Source: Rosellinia necatrix
Taxonomy: Eukaryota > Ascomycota > Sordariomycetes > Xylariales > Xylariaceae
DNA length: 64,000 nt
NCBI GenBank assembly: GCA_021209875.1
Contig: JAGYVD010000003.1
Location: forward strand, 5,332,001 to 5,396,000
Direction of reading: 5' to 3'
How positions within the stretch are numbered: position 1 is the first letter of the stretch; each line of letters begins with the position of its first letter. The translations under genes and the position numbers were made by a program. The notes under the pieces are model-generated. The model made no database searches. It had not been told where the DNA came from and was given only the letters and a program-made list of their open reading frames with translations. This document shows positions 22,801-33,643 of this stretch, piece by piece.

Positions 22801-24251
22801 TTATATCTTAATTCGGATGAGCCAGATTCGGTCTCACCTTGCTTGGGTGAATTAACTCCCGCTTCGCCTCGGCCGGCGAGAGAGTGGCTCAGTGTGGACG
22901 AGGCCAATAACCACGGGGCCGATTTGAAATGTCATGCCTGTCATGCCGGTCCTAGGCATTGCCTCCTCCTGGACTATGCATGTACGTCCAAAGGTAAACC
23001 GTTGAAATGCCGCCAAGACAAGGAAGGGGCAGGAATGTAACTAACTGCTATCTCCAGTCTACAGTACACACTAACACAAACTACCTGGGCAGGTCTTGAG
23101 GTAGTTACTTCTGATTACTCGGTTCCGCCTCGTCCAACCCCGTCTTTGCATCCCCCATCACTACTAACGTACGTACCCAAAGTAGATAGGCCACAGAAGA
23201 CAGCCAGGTCATACAGGGTCATACAGGGTCATACCAGGTACCAAACCCCTCTAACGCATACACTACTACACACCCTAAGCAGCTCTAACGACCCTAATGC
23301 ATGGAGACTAGCTGCTGCCCTGGGGAATCTAACCCTAGGTGTGTAGTCTAATCGTATAGTGGCCGCACTGCCCTGAGAGGGTCCCGCCCTAATCCATTTC
23401 CCAGCAGAACTCGATCATGCCACACGCGCCAGACAGGAAGTAACCACTTATATACATAGTACCTACGAGATAGGTTTTACCATCCCGAATCGGAATAGGA
23501 ATGCAACCTGAGCCACGCCGCTTTTAGCCGGGGCTGAGCCTGACCTGAGCAAGACCCGCCTTTTCACAACCCGATATGAACAAAGACTTGCATAATTTCT
23601 AATACACGTCACGGGTCCACGGTATTACCGTATTTGCACAAAAACAAAGACTGTTTAAGATTGTAAAACGGATTTTAGTATGAATTACAGGACGGTCCGT
23701 ACGAGCGACTTCCTAGGACGTCGCTCGACAAACAACAAAATATAAGCGCAAAGATATAGAACGTGAACATATCAGGGAAGATAGCCACAGGCAATCCAGC
23801 TGTCCAAAGGACTGGTTACAGTTGGGGGAGGTACGAGTGCGTAATGGCTGGGGAAGGCACAGTCAAGTTCCCACTGTGTTTAGCTGGCAGACTTATGCTG
23901 GAGACCCCTCCATCAGCAATACATATCCGTTTGGCCCATTTATCCCGTTTTCTGTTACTAGTATACAGAACGAAGTGTTCAAGGTTTGACCCTGGCGCGG
24001 GGTGCCTTCAGCCTCGTTTCGCTATGCCTTTATTGGCTGACAGCTGCTGTATGCGTGCAGCTAACTGGTCCAATCGGGAGCACGGAAGCCAAGGATCCGC
24101 AGCCAACAGTGCTATAGGGGATCTAGGCAGAATCAGCTCTTGCACATCGGCAGGTACAAAATACACATTGCTTCTCGTGATTTCTGCCTGCACCATTTCC
24201 TTGGTTCTTTCAACCTATCCAACATCTTGCATGTGGTCAAGAATGAATTCA
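19808..24251. other. Gene-poor intergenic region
   Basis: No supportable gene. Open frames of 60-120 codons occur (for example 20633-20968, 20844-21209 and 22459-22671) but lack splice logic, starts in context or recognisable domains. The region includes a 7-bp G-rich minisatellite at 21321-21425 and a GGTCATACA direct repeat at about 23206-23235. The frame of the next gene is open upstream from 23763 to 24251, but this part shows no domain. Confidence 0.5.
21321..21425. repeat. 7-bp G-rich minisatellite (GGGTTGR)n
   Basis: About fifteen heptamers in register, mostly GGGTTGG or GGGTTGA, with GGGTTAG and GGGTTAA variants at the 5' end and middle. Every unit on the plus strand carries a G run, so G-quadruplex formation is possible. 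The unit resembles the TTAGGG telomere repeat but is 7 and not 6 bases long. Confidence 0.88.
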
Positions 24252-24973
24252 ATGCCACAAACAGACTTCAAGCTTTCTGATGTCAAGCTTTCTGATGTCG
24301 AGCTATCTGACGCACAGGACATTGGACATCATGTCGAAGTACCCGCTATGCAAAATGGTCCATTATACCGGACAATGTTTCCTCAGTTCAACACAGTTAC
24401 AGAAGCACAAAAGGAGCAAATAACTCGCTGGTATATCGAGATGTTAGAAGATGCCTTCCAAACCCGGGAGGAAAGATTTTTGAAGGCATGTTCTGTTGAT
24501 GGGACTCCAGTCGGTTTTTGCGGTTGGACTGTTATAGAGCAGAACTATGAACCGAAAAAGAGAGAAAAAGCTCAGAAAGCATCCTGGTTACCAGACACAC
24601 TTGATGTAAATGGCTGGGTTGCTTTATCAAAGGATTTAAAAGCAGAACGCTGTCGGGTTTTAAAAGATCTCGATAATATATGCCGTAAATTAAATTACGT
24701 TATCCTAGTATACTTGTTTACTAATGGTTTTTACATATAGGATTAACATTTATGGCAGTACATCCAAAATATCAACGACAAGGGATAGGTTCAATGATGA
24801 TGCGGCGCATTTGTAAAGAAACAGATCAGCAAAAACGATGTGCATATGTACTCGCAGCGCCGGAAGGGGTCCCACTCTATTCAAAGTTTGGTTTCGAGAT
24901 TGTAGGTCATGTTGAAACGACGACTCATGGTACAATTACAAGCATGTTTCGGCCATCGCGTGGTACTTGTTAA
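24252..24973 (+). CDS. GNAT-family N-acetyltransferase (2 exons)
   Basis: Exons 24252-24684 and 24741-24973 join in phase 1 to give 221 residues, through an intron with a GTAAAT donor and TAG acceptor. The second exon starts LTFMAVHPKYQRQGIGSMMM, with acetyl-CoA motif A (Q/R-x-x-G-x-G as RQGIGS). GVPLYSKFGFEIVG follows, which is motif B of GNAT enzymes. The N-terminal part (PLYRTMFPQFN, FLKACSVDGTPVGFCGW) matches a fungal GNAT group I recall. Residues shortly after the start hold three near-identical KLSDV units encoded by a 15-bp repeat (24270-24314). The frame is open upstream with other ATGs (24231, 23844), so the true start is uncertain. Codons are much richer in A/T than in neighbouring genes, and a LINE relic lies close downstream. 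Substrate unknown. Confidence 0.75.
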
Positions 24974-25344
24974 GATCAACTCCAACATAGTCGTCTGAAG
25001 CCTCTAGAGGAGGTTTCACTGGCCTACTCGAGCCCTGCGAAGTGAGAGTTCAAAGCCAGTCATTATAACAATAGACGCCGAAATATGTTATGCAGTGTTG
25101 ATACAGGTCGCTCATCTAGTTGTAGTCCGTTTCATAGTGATTGCTTGCATAGTCCACATCTGTTCTCATATCTCGACATTGCTATCGTTCTCGTAACTCT
25201 TGGTAGCTAAAATACCTTGTGATTGTCCTAGGAGTTACGGTACTGCGGAAAATTTCCTTAAACCTTTTTCTGCCAATTCGCTTGTCCAAAACACCGACCA
25301 GACTTAGCGCTTTGCCAATAGAAGCATCGAGTACGGTCAGATAA

Positions 25345-26000
25345 TTTATTAGAAGAGGGAATGAGCGCTGGACAGAGGAACGTAGGGAATTCCTCAGGGT
25401 GGTACGCGAGTCGAAGAGGGAGTATTGGCGCAAGGTCTTGGCAGAAGCGAAAGACAGCCCGGAGCTGTACCGAATTATCGCGTGGCACAAGCTAGGCACT
25501 ACTCTGAAGTCCCCTCCCCTTGTGGTAGAGGACGAGAGATAGTAGAAATGTGGAAGCACTCGAGGAACTTATTCTCAAGCGTTATAATGCGGAGGACGAC
25601 CTAGATGGCGATCCACTAGATGGATGGTTACCAGAGGAGCTCCCACTCTAGAGGAGGTTGAGAAGCACACTATAAGGGTCAGCAGTACTACCTCGGGGGG
25701 TTGACGGGACCACCGTGCGCGTGATGACGTGGCGTTGGGGCTCGATCAAGCACTGGGTGCACTCTTTCGCTATAAGGTGCCTAGCTCTCGTGCATATACC
25801 GGCCCCCTGGAAGAACGCGGAGGTCTCGATGATCCCAAAGGTAGGCAAAAGAGATCGTGCTGGGCAAGGGGCTTGAGAGGCTTTTAGCGAAGAGGATGGC
25901 GTGGCAAGCGCTCGCCTTGGGGATTATAAGCCCCCCAGCAAGCAAGTGCCTTGCCGAAAAGATCAGCGATGGATCTCGAGTGGGCATTATCTCGGGGACA
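25345..26000 (+). mobile_element. Decayed non-LTR (Tad1-like LINE) retrotransposon fragment
   Basis: Translation of the plus strand in shifting frames gives pieces that resemble ORF2 of Tad1-clade fungal LINEs, between the endonuclease and reverse transcriptase. In order they are ERWTEERREFLRVVRESK-REYWRKVLAEAK (25356 on), WHKLGTTLKSPPLVV, RYNAEDDLDGDPLDGW (near 25580), then reverse-transcriptase pieces APWKNAEVSMIPKVGKRDR (near 25805) and LGKGLERLLAKRMAWQ (near 25865). Stops interrupt the frames, and residues expected between GKRDR and LGKGLE are missing, so a deletion is likely. Both ends are lost. The copy cannot be active. Confidence 0.72.
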
Positions 26001-26600
26001 GTTAGCTACAAAACCTGCGCCCGTAGATCGTCCTAATTAATCAGCGGGCTTCGCTCGCTTGCCTTAGTTGACGGTTAAAACAGCTTGGGACGGTTTTGAG
26101 GGCTGGAACCGTTTTAACAGCTGGAACCTTCCGTTTTGAGATCTATTACTCTCTGCATAATATAATGCATAAATGCACATGGGCCGTTCCACAGTCACCT
26201 GACTGATAACTGGCTGAGCCAAGCCTGAGCAAAAGCGGCAAATGCGCTAAGCCCAATTTGTCGCGCGCTAGGAAATTGGTAAAACCTAGAACCTATCGGT
26301 ACTACCCAGTAGTAGTAGTAGTATTAACGTCTAATCTAGGGTACTACCCAGTAGAGTTATGGCTATGTTGCTGGTTGGAATCAAACAGTCTCAATTCTCA
26401 ATGGGCTAAGCCTCTTGGGTCTAACTGATTGTGTGCCTTCCCTTGGATGATTCTAGGTACGCTACACTACCTAGGTACACTACTTGTACTTGCCTCGTGC
26501 ACTTGTCCTGGATCTGTCCTGGAGAAGCGGGCGTGCGTACCGACAGACCGGCGGGTCATTACGTGACAGGGTCCCGAATCCTTTCAACAACCCTTTACTA

Positions 26601-26656
26601 CAGCACTTCAGCACTTCAGCACTCCAGCACTTCAGCACTCCAGCACTCCAGCACGC
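26601..26656. repeat. 8-bp minisatellite (CAGCACTY)7
   Basis: Seven consecutive octamers CAGCACTT/CAGCACTC, the last ending CAGCACGC. Confidence 0.9.
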
Positions 26657-27245
26657 AACACTATTACATACCACCAACTAGCCAGTCTAACCAGCCTATC
26701 CGATTCTCGACTTCTCGTATTCCAGCCCATCTGCGCATTGCGACCGATCTTTCGAGACAGCTCCCTTAGATAGCCATAACGATCGTTATTGCCGGTAGAT
26801 ATCTGTTCGTTCTATGCTCAATTGGGAATGCCATACGCTCTTGGTTAGCACCGTCGACCGACATTCCCACTAATACACGCATCCTGATCTCGGAGCTTCA
26901 CCTCACCTGTTGAGCACCCGACCAAGCCGCCATTGCCGAGGCAAGAGCACACACATACACGCACATACACACAGCCCAACGCACAACGCAGCACAAGTAC
27001 ACTTCATCGACCCGCGCCCGTCGGTTTCGTATTCCTTTCCCAAGGCGCCTTAGGCGTCTACACGATACAGCATCTTGATGTTAGAACTGCGCCGGGCCAA
27101 GGGGGAAAAGGAATAGCTCTTCGAATGACGGCTTGTGTTGGTACTTGTCGCCTCCGCTGACTCCCGGGCCTTGCGCCTCGACGCTGGCTCTAAACCGCCC
27201 CGGCCCTCCCTCTTGCTTGCGTGGACAAACGCCGAGGACATCGCT

Positions 27246-29659
27246 ATGGCAAGCTTCCTGAATAAGTGGAAGCCAGGTTCGGCGGTATGTCTCTGGACTT
27301 CAGCCCTCATATCCTCATACCCTCGCGACCGCAACTTCAACCCGCCCTGCCCCGGGTGTTCTAGTGCTAACAGTAGTTGGAAAAGTCATTGAACCCATCG
27401 GCGAAAGATGGCCTCAAGAAGAAGGAAGAAGCTGCGCCTGAAATGACCCCCCTCGAGAAGATCCTCCAAAATGCCGGCGCAATTCGAATAGACGGGAGCG
27501 ACAAGTTCTTTGGCATGGAAAATGTGGGTTCCTGAGCACCTCCATATGGCATGATGTATACTGACTATTGACTCCTCTAGTTTGGCAACACTTGGTAAAT
27601 CGTGACAAGCCGAGGACCGTTCGGCCACCGCTAACATGGCCATAGCTATTGTAACTCGATCGTCCAAGTGCTCTTCTACACGGCCGCTTTTCGGGGTCAA
27701 GTACTGAATTTCCCGCCGCTGTCGCCTTTAGACACCCCGAATGGCACCCGGCCTAGGGTTAACGTGCAGATCAGGGCACCGAACGCGAACGGCAATGCTC
27801 AGACTGACGCGAATGGTAAAAAGAACGCCAATGAGAAACGGCCGCCGACATCCGGCCCCCCTCAGCCGGGGCAACCGGTGAGACCCGAGGATAAACCAGA
27901 CACCCCCGAGTACAAGAAGAAACAGGCAATGCTGAAAGGGCCTATATTAGAATTGGCGCAGGAAAGTAGTAATACTTACGGCATGGACGAGTGCACATTT
28001 ACGGGCTTAAGAGATATCTTCATGGCGCTGGTTGAGAGTAATACTCGCATGGGGGTGCTCAGTCCACAACGATTTCTAGAGATATTCAAGCGTGATAACG
28101 AGATGTTTCGGAATTCAATGCACCAGGACGCCCATGAATTCTACGGCCTGGTCCTTAACGATGTCATCGCCAATGTCGAGAGTACAGCGCAGCGGTTACT
28201 GAATTATGAGGCGGAACACACCGCGGAAGGCATGACGGAGACTCTTAGGGCAGCATTAAACACGGTGGCCAAGACCGCAACGAACGGGACGAACTCTCCT
28301 GGCACAGGCTGGGTGCATGAGATATTCGAAGGGCTTTTAACCTCCGAGACGAGATGTTTAACCTGCGAGACGGCCTCACAGAGAGACGAGACATTTTTAG
28401 ATTTATCGATCGACTTGGAAGAGCATGCTTCGGTAACGTCTTGCCTCCAGAAGTTCTCGGCTGAGGAGATGCTCTGCGAGAGGAATAAGTTCCATTGCGA
28501 TCATTGTGGGGGCTTGCAGGAGGCCGAGAAACGTATGAAGATCAAGCGACTGCCAAAGGTACTCGCTCTTCACTTGAAGCGATTTAAGTACACGGAAGAC
28601 TATAGTCGACTCCAAAAATTGTTCCATCGGGTAGTATATCCCTACCAGCTACGGATGTTTAATACGACAGAAGATACCGAGGATCCCGACCGATTATATG
28701 AACTATATGCCGTCGTTATCCATATCGGTGGAAATGCTTACCATGGACATTATGTGTCAGTCATCAAGACCGAGGACCGAGGATGGCTGCTATTTGATGA
28801 CGAGATGGTAGAGCCTGTTGATAAACATTATGTACGCAACTTTTTTGGGGATAAACCAGGGATGGCGTGTGCCTATGTCCTCTTCTACCAAGAGACCACC
28901 TTCGAAAAGGTTCGAGCAGAACAAGAGGCAGAAGGACTAGAGGAAGTAAGGATAGTTAGCGAAAAGGCAGACGTTGCCCAAGAAAATGGGCAACCAAATG
29001 GGCACACCAACGGGTTATCAAGGCGGGTCTCCATACCAGGGCGACCGGCGGGCGATCAAGATGAGCTTCCGGATTCCGATCCCGTCGCGACAGCATCAGA
29101 TCTTGCCCGTAGTTCATCGAACCGGATACCCGTTCCGCCAACCCCCACCGATGATGTGCCGCCAGTTCCTCCATTACCTAGGACGAACACGGTCAAGTCG
29201 CTGAAAGAGGCCAAGAAAGAAGCTAAGATGCAAGAAAAGCTTGAAGAAAAGGCCAAGAAGCAGGCTGACAAGGACGAATGGAAAGCGAAACGGAAACAGC
29301 GAGAGGAATCATATGCCCGACTACGTGAAGCACGGAAGACAGAAGAAGCAGAGATGAAGAAAGCATTAGAGGAAAGCAAAAGGTCGGCAGCCGAAGAGAA
29401 GGAGAAGGAGAATGAGGAACACGACAGCGTCCCGGCTTTGAATAGGACGGGCAGGGGCAGCAAATCCATGTCCAGGAAGAGTTTTGGTTTCTTAAGGGGA
29501 AAGAGGGACAGCATCGAGACCTCGGACAGCAGCCAGAACGGTAGCCAGAACAGCGAGAGTGCGACGCAAGCGCAGGTGCCCGACAAATCCGAGCCTTTCA
29601 GGCTTCGGAAGAGCTTTAGCTTTGGGATAGGACGCAAGAAAAGCACAAAGTTCTTCTAG
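27246..29659 (+). CDS. creB: CreB-type ubiquitin-specific protease (4 exons, one of 14 nt)
   Basis: Exons 27246-27284, 27377-27523, 27581-27594 and 27646-29659 encode 737 residues. The USP cysteine box reads [14 protein letters not shown] (catalytic C67), and its TG|C codon is split by the last intron. The histidine box is [12 protein letters not shown] (H435), followed by [11 protein letters not shown] zinc-ribbon pair is present (C304/C307 and C351/C354). The N-terminal [16 protein letters not shown] and [15 protein letters not shown] match Aspergillus CreB, and the C-terminus (about 586-658) is a charged coiled coil, as in CreB. CreB works with the WD40 protein CreC as a deubiquitinase in carbon catabolite regulation; yeast Ubp9/13 and animal USP12/46 are relatives. 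Donors include a weak GTGGGT. The 14-nt exon is required to complete the catalytic motif, so its position is firm. Confidence 0.93.
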
Positions 29660-30456
29660 CTCCGAGGCAAGTAGCAAGGGCTTCTCGATGCTTGGAACTC
29701 AAGCACCGAACCGATGGTCTCGAAGATTACCTTTGCCCCCCCAAAAAAGGGCGTAATGCATTCGTATAGTTAGCATTTTCGGGAGTCTACGGTTTATTTA
29801 GAAGGCCGGCGGGATTCTGTACGCGAGGCATTTGAGGACAGTCACTAGCGACTGTGACCGACAACCAAGCCAAGTGTGCCCTTGGATACTTGGGCGATGA
29901 GGCCACTTATCTTCACCAGCGAGCGCTATAACCATATTTGAGCCATCATTGAGCGATACTCGAGAGCACTGTAATGCCTAGTCTTTTATCCGCTGTACGA
30001 TATCCTTGTCAGATACAAAACACTAATTGATCGACAATCGCATCCATCATGATGGGTGCCGAACACTGAAAGAGGTCCTGTTTACGCGAGCAGAGTGATG
30101 TTAGACAGACGTTAGAGGCGCAAATGGATGATATAGTAAGATGTAGGGGAATACTTGAATTTCGTGTCTGTGCGGATATGTACCTGTTATTTCTTCTAAC
30201 GCCTCCAGTTTCATTTGTGATTTCGAGCCCAGACCCGGTTCATGTTACCCGCCTGCCTGCCTCCCTTGCCTCGTAGTTCGTACAAATGCCACATATTTGC
30301 ACCTTTCGAGCCCACGGGATGGGTGCCCTGCCAGATATATATCGTAACGCCGAACCTTCTCTGTACATTCGCCACCCTACTACCCCCCTAATTTTCCTCG
30401 TGGCCCCGAATATATCGGGACCAGCGTCTCGCATGATTTAACCCACCCCCTATTGT
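29660..30456. other. Intergenic region between convergent genes
   Basis: Holds the 3' untranslated parts of creB and, on the other strand, YOS1. No further gene is seen. Confidence 0.6.
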
Positions 30457-30579
30457 CTACCCCAGTACCAGTTCGTAGATTATTATTAACGTGTTGGTTA
30501 ATATTAACGGAACTAGAGGCCGGGGTTTTCAAATCGTTAGCTTGCTCGTTTCGTATTTACCCCCTTGCGACCGATTGGA

Positions 30580-30611
<32 letters not shown>

Positions 30612-30686
30612 TTGCGGGGAATGGAGCGAGAGTCAAGCGCATCGATCTGGCAGGTGAAGAAAGAAAGCCCAATGGATGGATACATA

Positions 30687-30723
<37 letters not shown>

Positions 30724-31207
30724 TGGGTAGGTGTCACGTACTCCTCATAAGCGTCCTCACGCTCGCTATCAGGTTGATCGCCTTCGCCCTTATGCTCTGG
30801 TTGTCGGGGCCGGTGCCGAAGGCCGGGTCGTACGAGGCGGAGGAGAAGTTAACTATCGCCGGAGTTAGTAACGAATGAACGAGCGAGCGAGCGAGCGGGC
30901 GGGCGGGCGAGCGAGAGAGAGAGAGAGTGGTGGGCAGTCATCGTCTAGGCGGCCCTCGTCGGGTTGGGGCGAGCAAACGTACTGCGCGCTAGGAAGCGGT
31001 CCTCGGATAGGATGGCTAGGGCGTTCGTGAGGAGAACCAGCACTGTTTACGGGGCGAATTCAGGGAATGTTAGTTTTTTTTTTTTGACTGTCTATATTTT
31101 TGTCTGGTCTGGTTCTTTGGGAGAGGAGGAGGGGGGGTTTGGATTGCGCGGGACAAAATGGGGTGCGAGTTTGGCTCACCGTATATGAGGTTGCCGATGA
31201 GCATCAT
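30457..31207 (-). CDS. YOS1: Yos1-like ER-Golgi transport protein (4 small exons)
   Basis: The minus-strand exons are 31207-31180, 31042-30983, 30852-30742 and 30512-30457, giving 84 residues. All junctions are GT...AG, each codon split is consistent (G|TG, A|TT, A|TT), and intron 2 has a perfect TACTAAC branch site. The pieces read GNLIYVLVLLTNALAILSED, RFLARINFSSASYDPAFG, AKAINLIASVRTLMR and IPLILTNTLIIIYELVLG. These follow yeast Yos1 and human IER3IP1 along their whole length: an N-terminal transmembrane helix, the AILSE-RFL motif, the INLI-SVRTLMRIPL motif and a C-terminal helix ending in YELVLG. Yos1 binds Yip1/Yif1 and is needed for COPII transport from the ER. Introns 2 and 3 are packed with microsatellites. 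The first of two adjacent ATGs was taken as start. Confidence 0.9.
30579..30722. repeat. (CT)n and (TA)n(GA)n microsatellites inside a YOS1 intron
   Basis: A CT tract lies at about 30579-30616 and a TA tract running into GA at about 30684-30722. Both lie in the third intron of the minus-strand gene. A GAGC/GGGC/GA tract at about 30880-30927 lies in its second intron. Confidence 0.85.
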
Positions 31208-31867
31208 CTTGCCGGCGCGTGGTCTTGCGACATCCGGTGTGGGTGCGTCCGAAAGCGAAATGCTCTGGCCAGGCGAGGCGAGGCGAGGCTGTCTACTGAA
31301 GGGTCGTCGGTTTCGTTGGTGGTGGATGGGATATCGACATTAGATAGTTAGTTATCTAGATGCAGCATTACTTCTTGCTAGGTAGGTAGGTAGGTACGTA
31401 CGTTAGGCGTGGGCGGGACGAGGTAACCCTGATGGATGTTGCCAGCTCGCACTAAGCACCAGGCCAGGTGGCAACGGATCCCAGGTGGCTTCAAGGTACG
31501 TAAAGTATATAGGTACCTACCTACAAGTACATGCCTGCATCCATCTACCAGTAAGGCCGTTAGTGTGTGCACATTGACGTGGGGCTATAGCCAATGGCTG
31601 AGCTTCGAGGCGGCTGCGGCCCCACCAAAGACCGCCATGTAACAGCTCAAACGCGACTTAAACAAGCAGCTTACCACTACCACTTGTTGTTTTTGAACGC
31701 CATGAAATACAATACTATTATTGGTTTCCAGCAGCGCCTTCGATTTTGCGTTTGAAGGAGGGGAAAAACACATATCGATAAATACATGGTCTTCGCATGG
31801 TCTTCGCAGCAAAATGGGAACAGCCATCGGTGAGATGAAGTCAATATACCTGCTTAATTGCTTAATT
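31208..31867. promoter_or_regulatory. Divergent intergenic region YOS1 / ALG12
   Basis: The 660 bases between the two start codons must hold the promoters of both genes, which are transcribed away from each other. A GGTAGGTAGGTAGGTA run lies at 31379-31396 and TACCTACCTACAAGTAC at about 31514. No promoter element can be assigned with confidence. Confidence 0.45.
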
Positions 31868-33643
31868 ATGGCCAAACACCCGCTAAACCCCGTTCTAGAT
31901 ATACTCCTGTCGCTATTGATCCCAGCGCTCGTCATCGTGCACCTGGTAGTGGCCCCCTATACTAAGGTTGAGGAGTCTTTCAATATCCAGGCTACCCACG
32001 ATATTTTGGCGTATGGCACGCCGACGAGGAATGTATATGAGCGACTGTCCTCTCACTATGACCATTTCGACTTCCCCGGTGCTGTTCCGAGGACCTTCAT
32101 CGGCCCGGTCTTTCTGGCCGGCGTAGGTCAGCCTCTGATCGCTCTGGCCGGCTTTCAGCATGCGCAGCTCATCGTGAGGGGCCTCCTGGGCCTGGCCAAT
32201 TCGGCCGCCTTGCTGATCTTTAAACACAACCTGGAGAGAGGGTTTGGGAGGTCGACGGCGAGATGGTACGCTCTACTACAAGCGAGCCAATTCCATATTT
32301 TATTCTACGCTTCGAGACCGCTACCGAACATGTTCGCATTCCCTCTAAGTATATAACCACAACGCCTACTCATGAGACGTTGCTATACTAACGGCTTGGT
32401 AGCAACACTGGCTTTCTCACAGCTCATCCCGCATCCAGATCCGCGGAGGCAGGGAGTACGTTACAAAGTGGCCATCGCGCTCTTGACCATGGCTACGGCC
32501 ATCTTCAGATCTGAATTAGCCATACTTATGGTGACGGTTTCTCTCTACGGTCTGCTAGTGCCCCACATCTCACTCACTCAGATCATTGCCCCTTTTCTGG
32601 CTTTCTTCGGCCTTGCGCTCCTCATATCGGTACCAGTCGACTCCTATTTCTGGCAGAAACCACTCTGGCCGGAGCTTTGGGGTTTCTATTATAATGCCGT
32701 CCTGGGTTCCTCCTCAGACTGGGGGGTCTCACCATGGCACTATTATTTTACGTCCGCATTACCCAAGATCTTGACGAATCCGCTAACCTCGACGGCGCTC
32801 ATCCCATTCGCACTGTGGAACTCGGGAACCGCGAGACAGGCACGCGCGCTGGTTGTCCCCAGCCTGCTCTTCGTCGCCATCTACTCCATCCAACCGCACA
32901 AGGAGGCGCGCTTCATCTTCTACGTCGCGCCCCCGCTTACCGCGGCCGCCGCGTTGGGCGCCAACTATATATTTTCTCGGCGGACCAAGTCGGCCCTTTT
33001 CGCGTCGGCGTCCCTGGCTGTGGGTGGCTCGGTCCTCGCGTCCTTTGGCATAAGCGCCGCCCTTCTCCTCGTTTCATCTCTGAACTACCCCGGCGGCGAG
33101 GCGCTCTCCGCGCTCCAGAACCTGGTTCTATCGGCGGCCTCCCCGGACATCCAGACGGCATCCGTGCATACGGACGTCCTCTCCTGCATGACGGGAGTGA
33201 CGCTCTTCGGGCAGCATCCCCATTGGCCCGACGACCCCCGCCCATCACACGGCGACTTGGTCTTGGCTACCTTCGATAAAACCGAGGACCCGACCACGCT
33301 GCTCAGCCCTGCGTTCTGGGCGAAGTTCGACTACGTGCTGGCCGAGGACCCGAGGAAGCCCCTCGGCCCGTGGGAGACGGTTGGCGTGGTCGAGGGGTTC
33401 GCCGGCATCGAGATCCTGAAGCCCGGCGGCTCGGCGGCCGCGGCGGCCGCGGCCGCGACGACGCGCGGCGACATCGAGAGCGGCCAGGATCAAGTGTTCG
33501 GGCGAGGCGCCCTCCTGAGGAAGATCAAAGCCGCAGTCAGGGAGGTGACCGGGGGTTGGTGGATCGGCCCTCGTATGGAGCCGAGAGTGCACATACTGCG
33601 CAAGCTCCGCGAGGGCGAAGCAAGACGGGCTGTGACGGCTTGA
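31868..33643 (+). CDS. ALG12: ALG12-type alpha-1,6-mannosyltransferase (2 exons)
   Basis: Exons 31868-32348 and 32403-33643 join in phase 1 to give 573 residues. The intron is 54 nt with a GTATAT donor, TAG acceptor and TACTAAC branch site. The GT22 family motif APYTKVEESFNIQATHDIL is at residues 29-47, followed by DHFDFPGAVPRTFIGP and FYASRPLPNMFAFPL. IQPHKEARFIFY comes later. These are the hallmarks of dolichyl-P-Man:Man7GlcNAc2-PP-dolichol mannosyltransferase, a multi-pass ER enzyme of N-glycan precursor assembly. Many hydrophobic segments are visible, and family length is similar. A run of eight alanines near the C-terminus (33428-33459) is a local expansion. The frame is open farther upstream (ATGs at 31814 and 31835), but homology begins just after the chosen start. 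YOS1 lies head to head. Confidence 0.9.

Larger units (their letters stand above)
24974..27245. other. Intergenic region containing a retroelement relic
   Basis: Apart from the LINE relic (about 25345-26000), no gene is seen. At about 26070-26140 a short GGTTTT/AACCGTTTTAAC-type imperfect repeat occurs, and ACTACCCAGTAG appears twice (about 26303 and 26341). An 8-bp minisatellite lies at 26601-26656. The last 250 bases are the creB leader. Confidence 0.5.

Noticed and set aside
26599..26660. CRISPR-like regular repeat
   Set aside because: The 8-bp units are contiguous with no spacers; it is a minisatellite in a eukaryotic genome.
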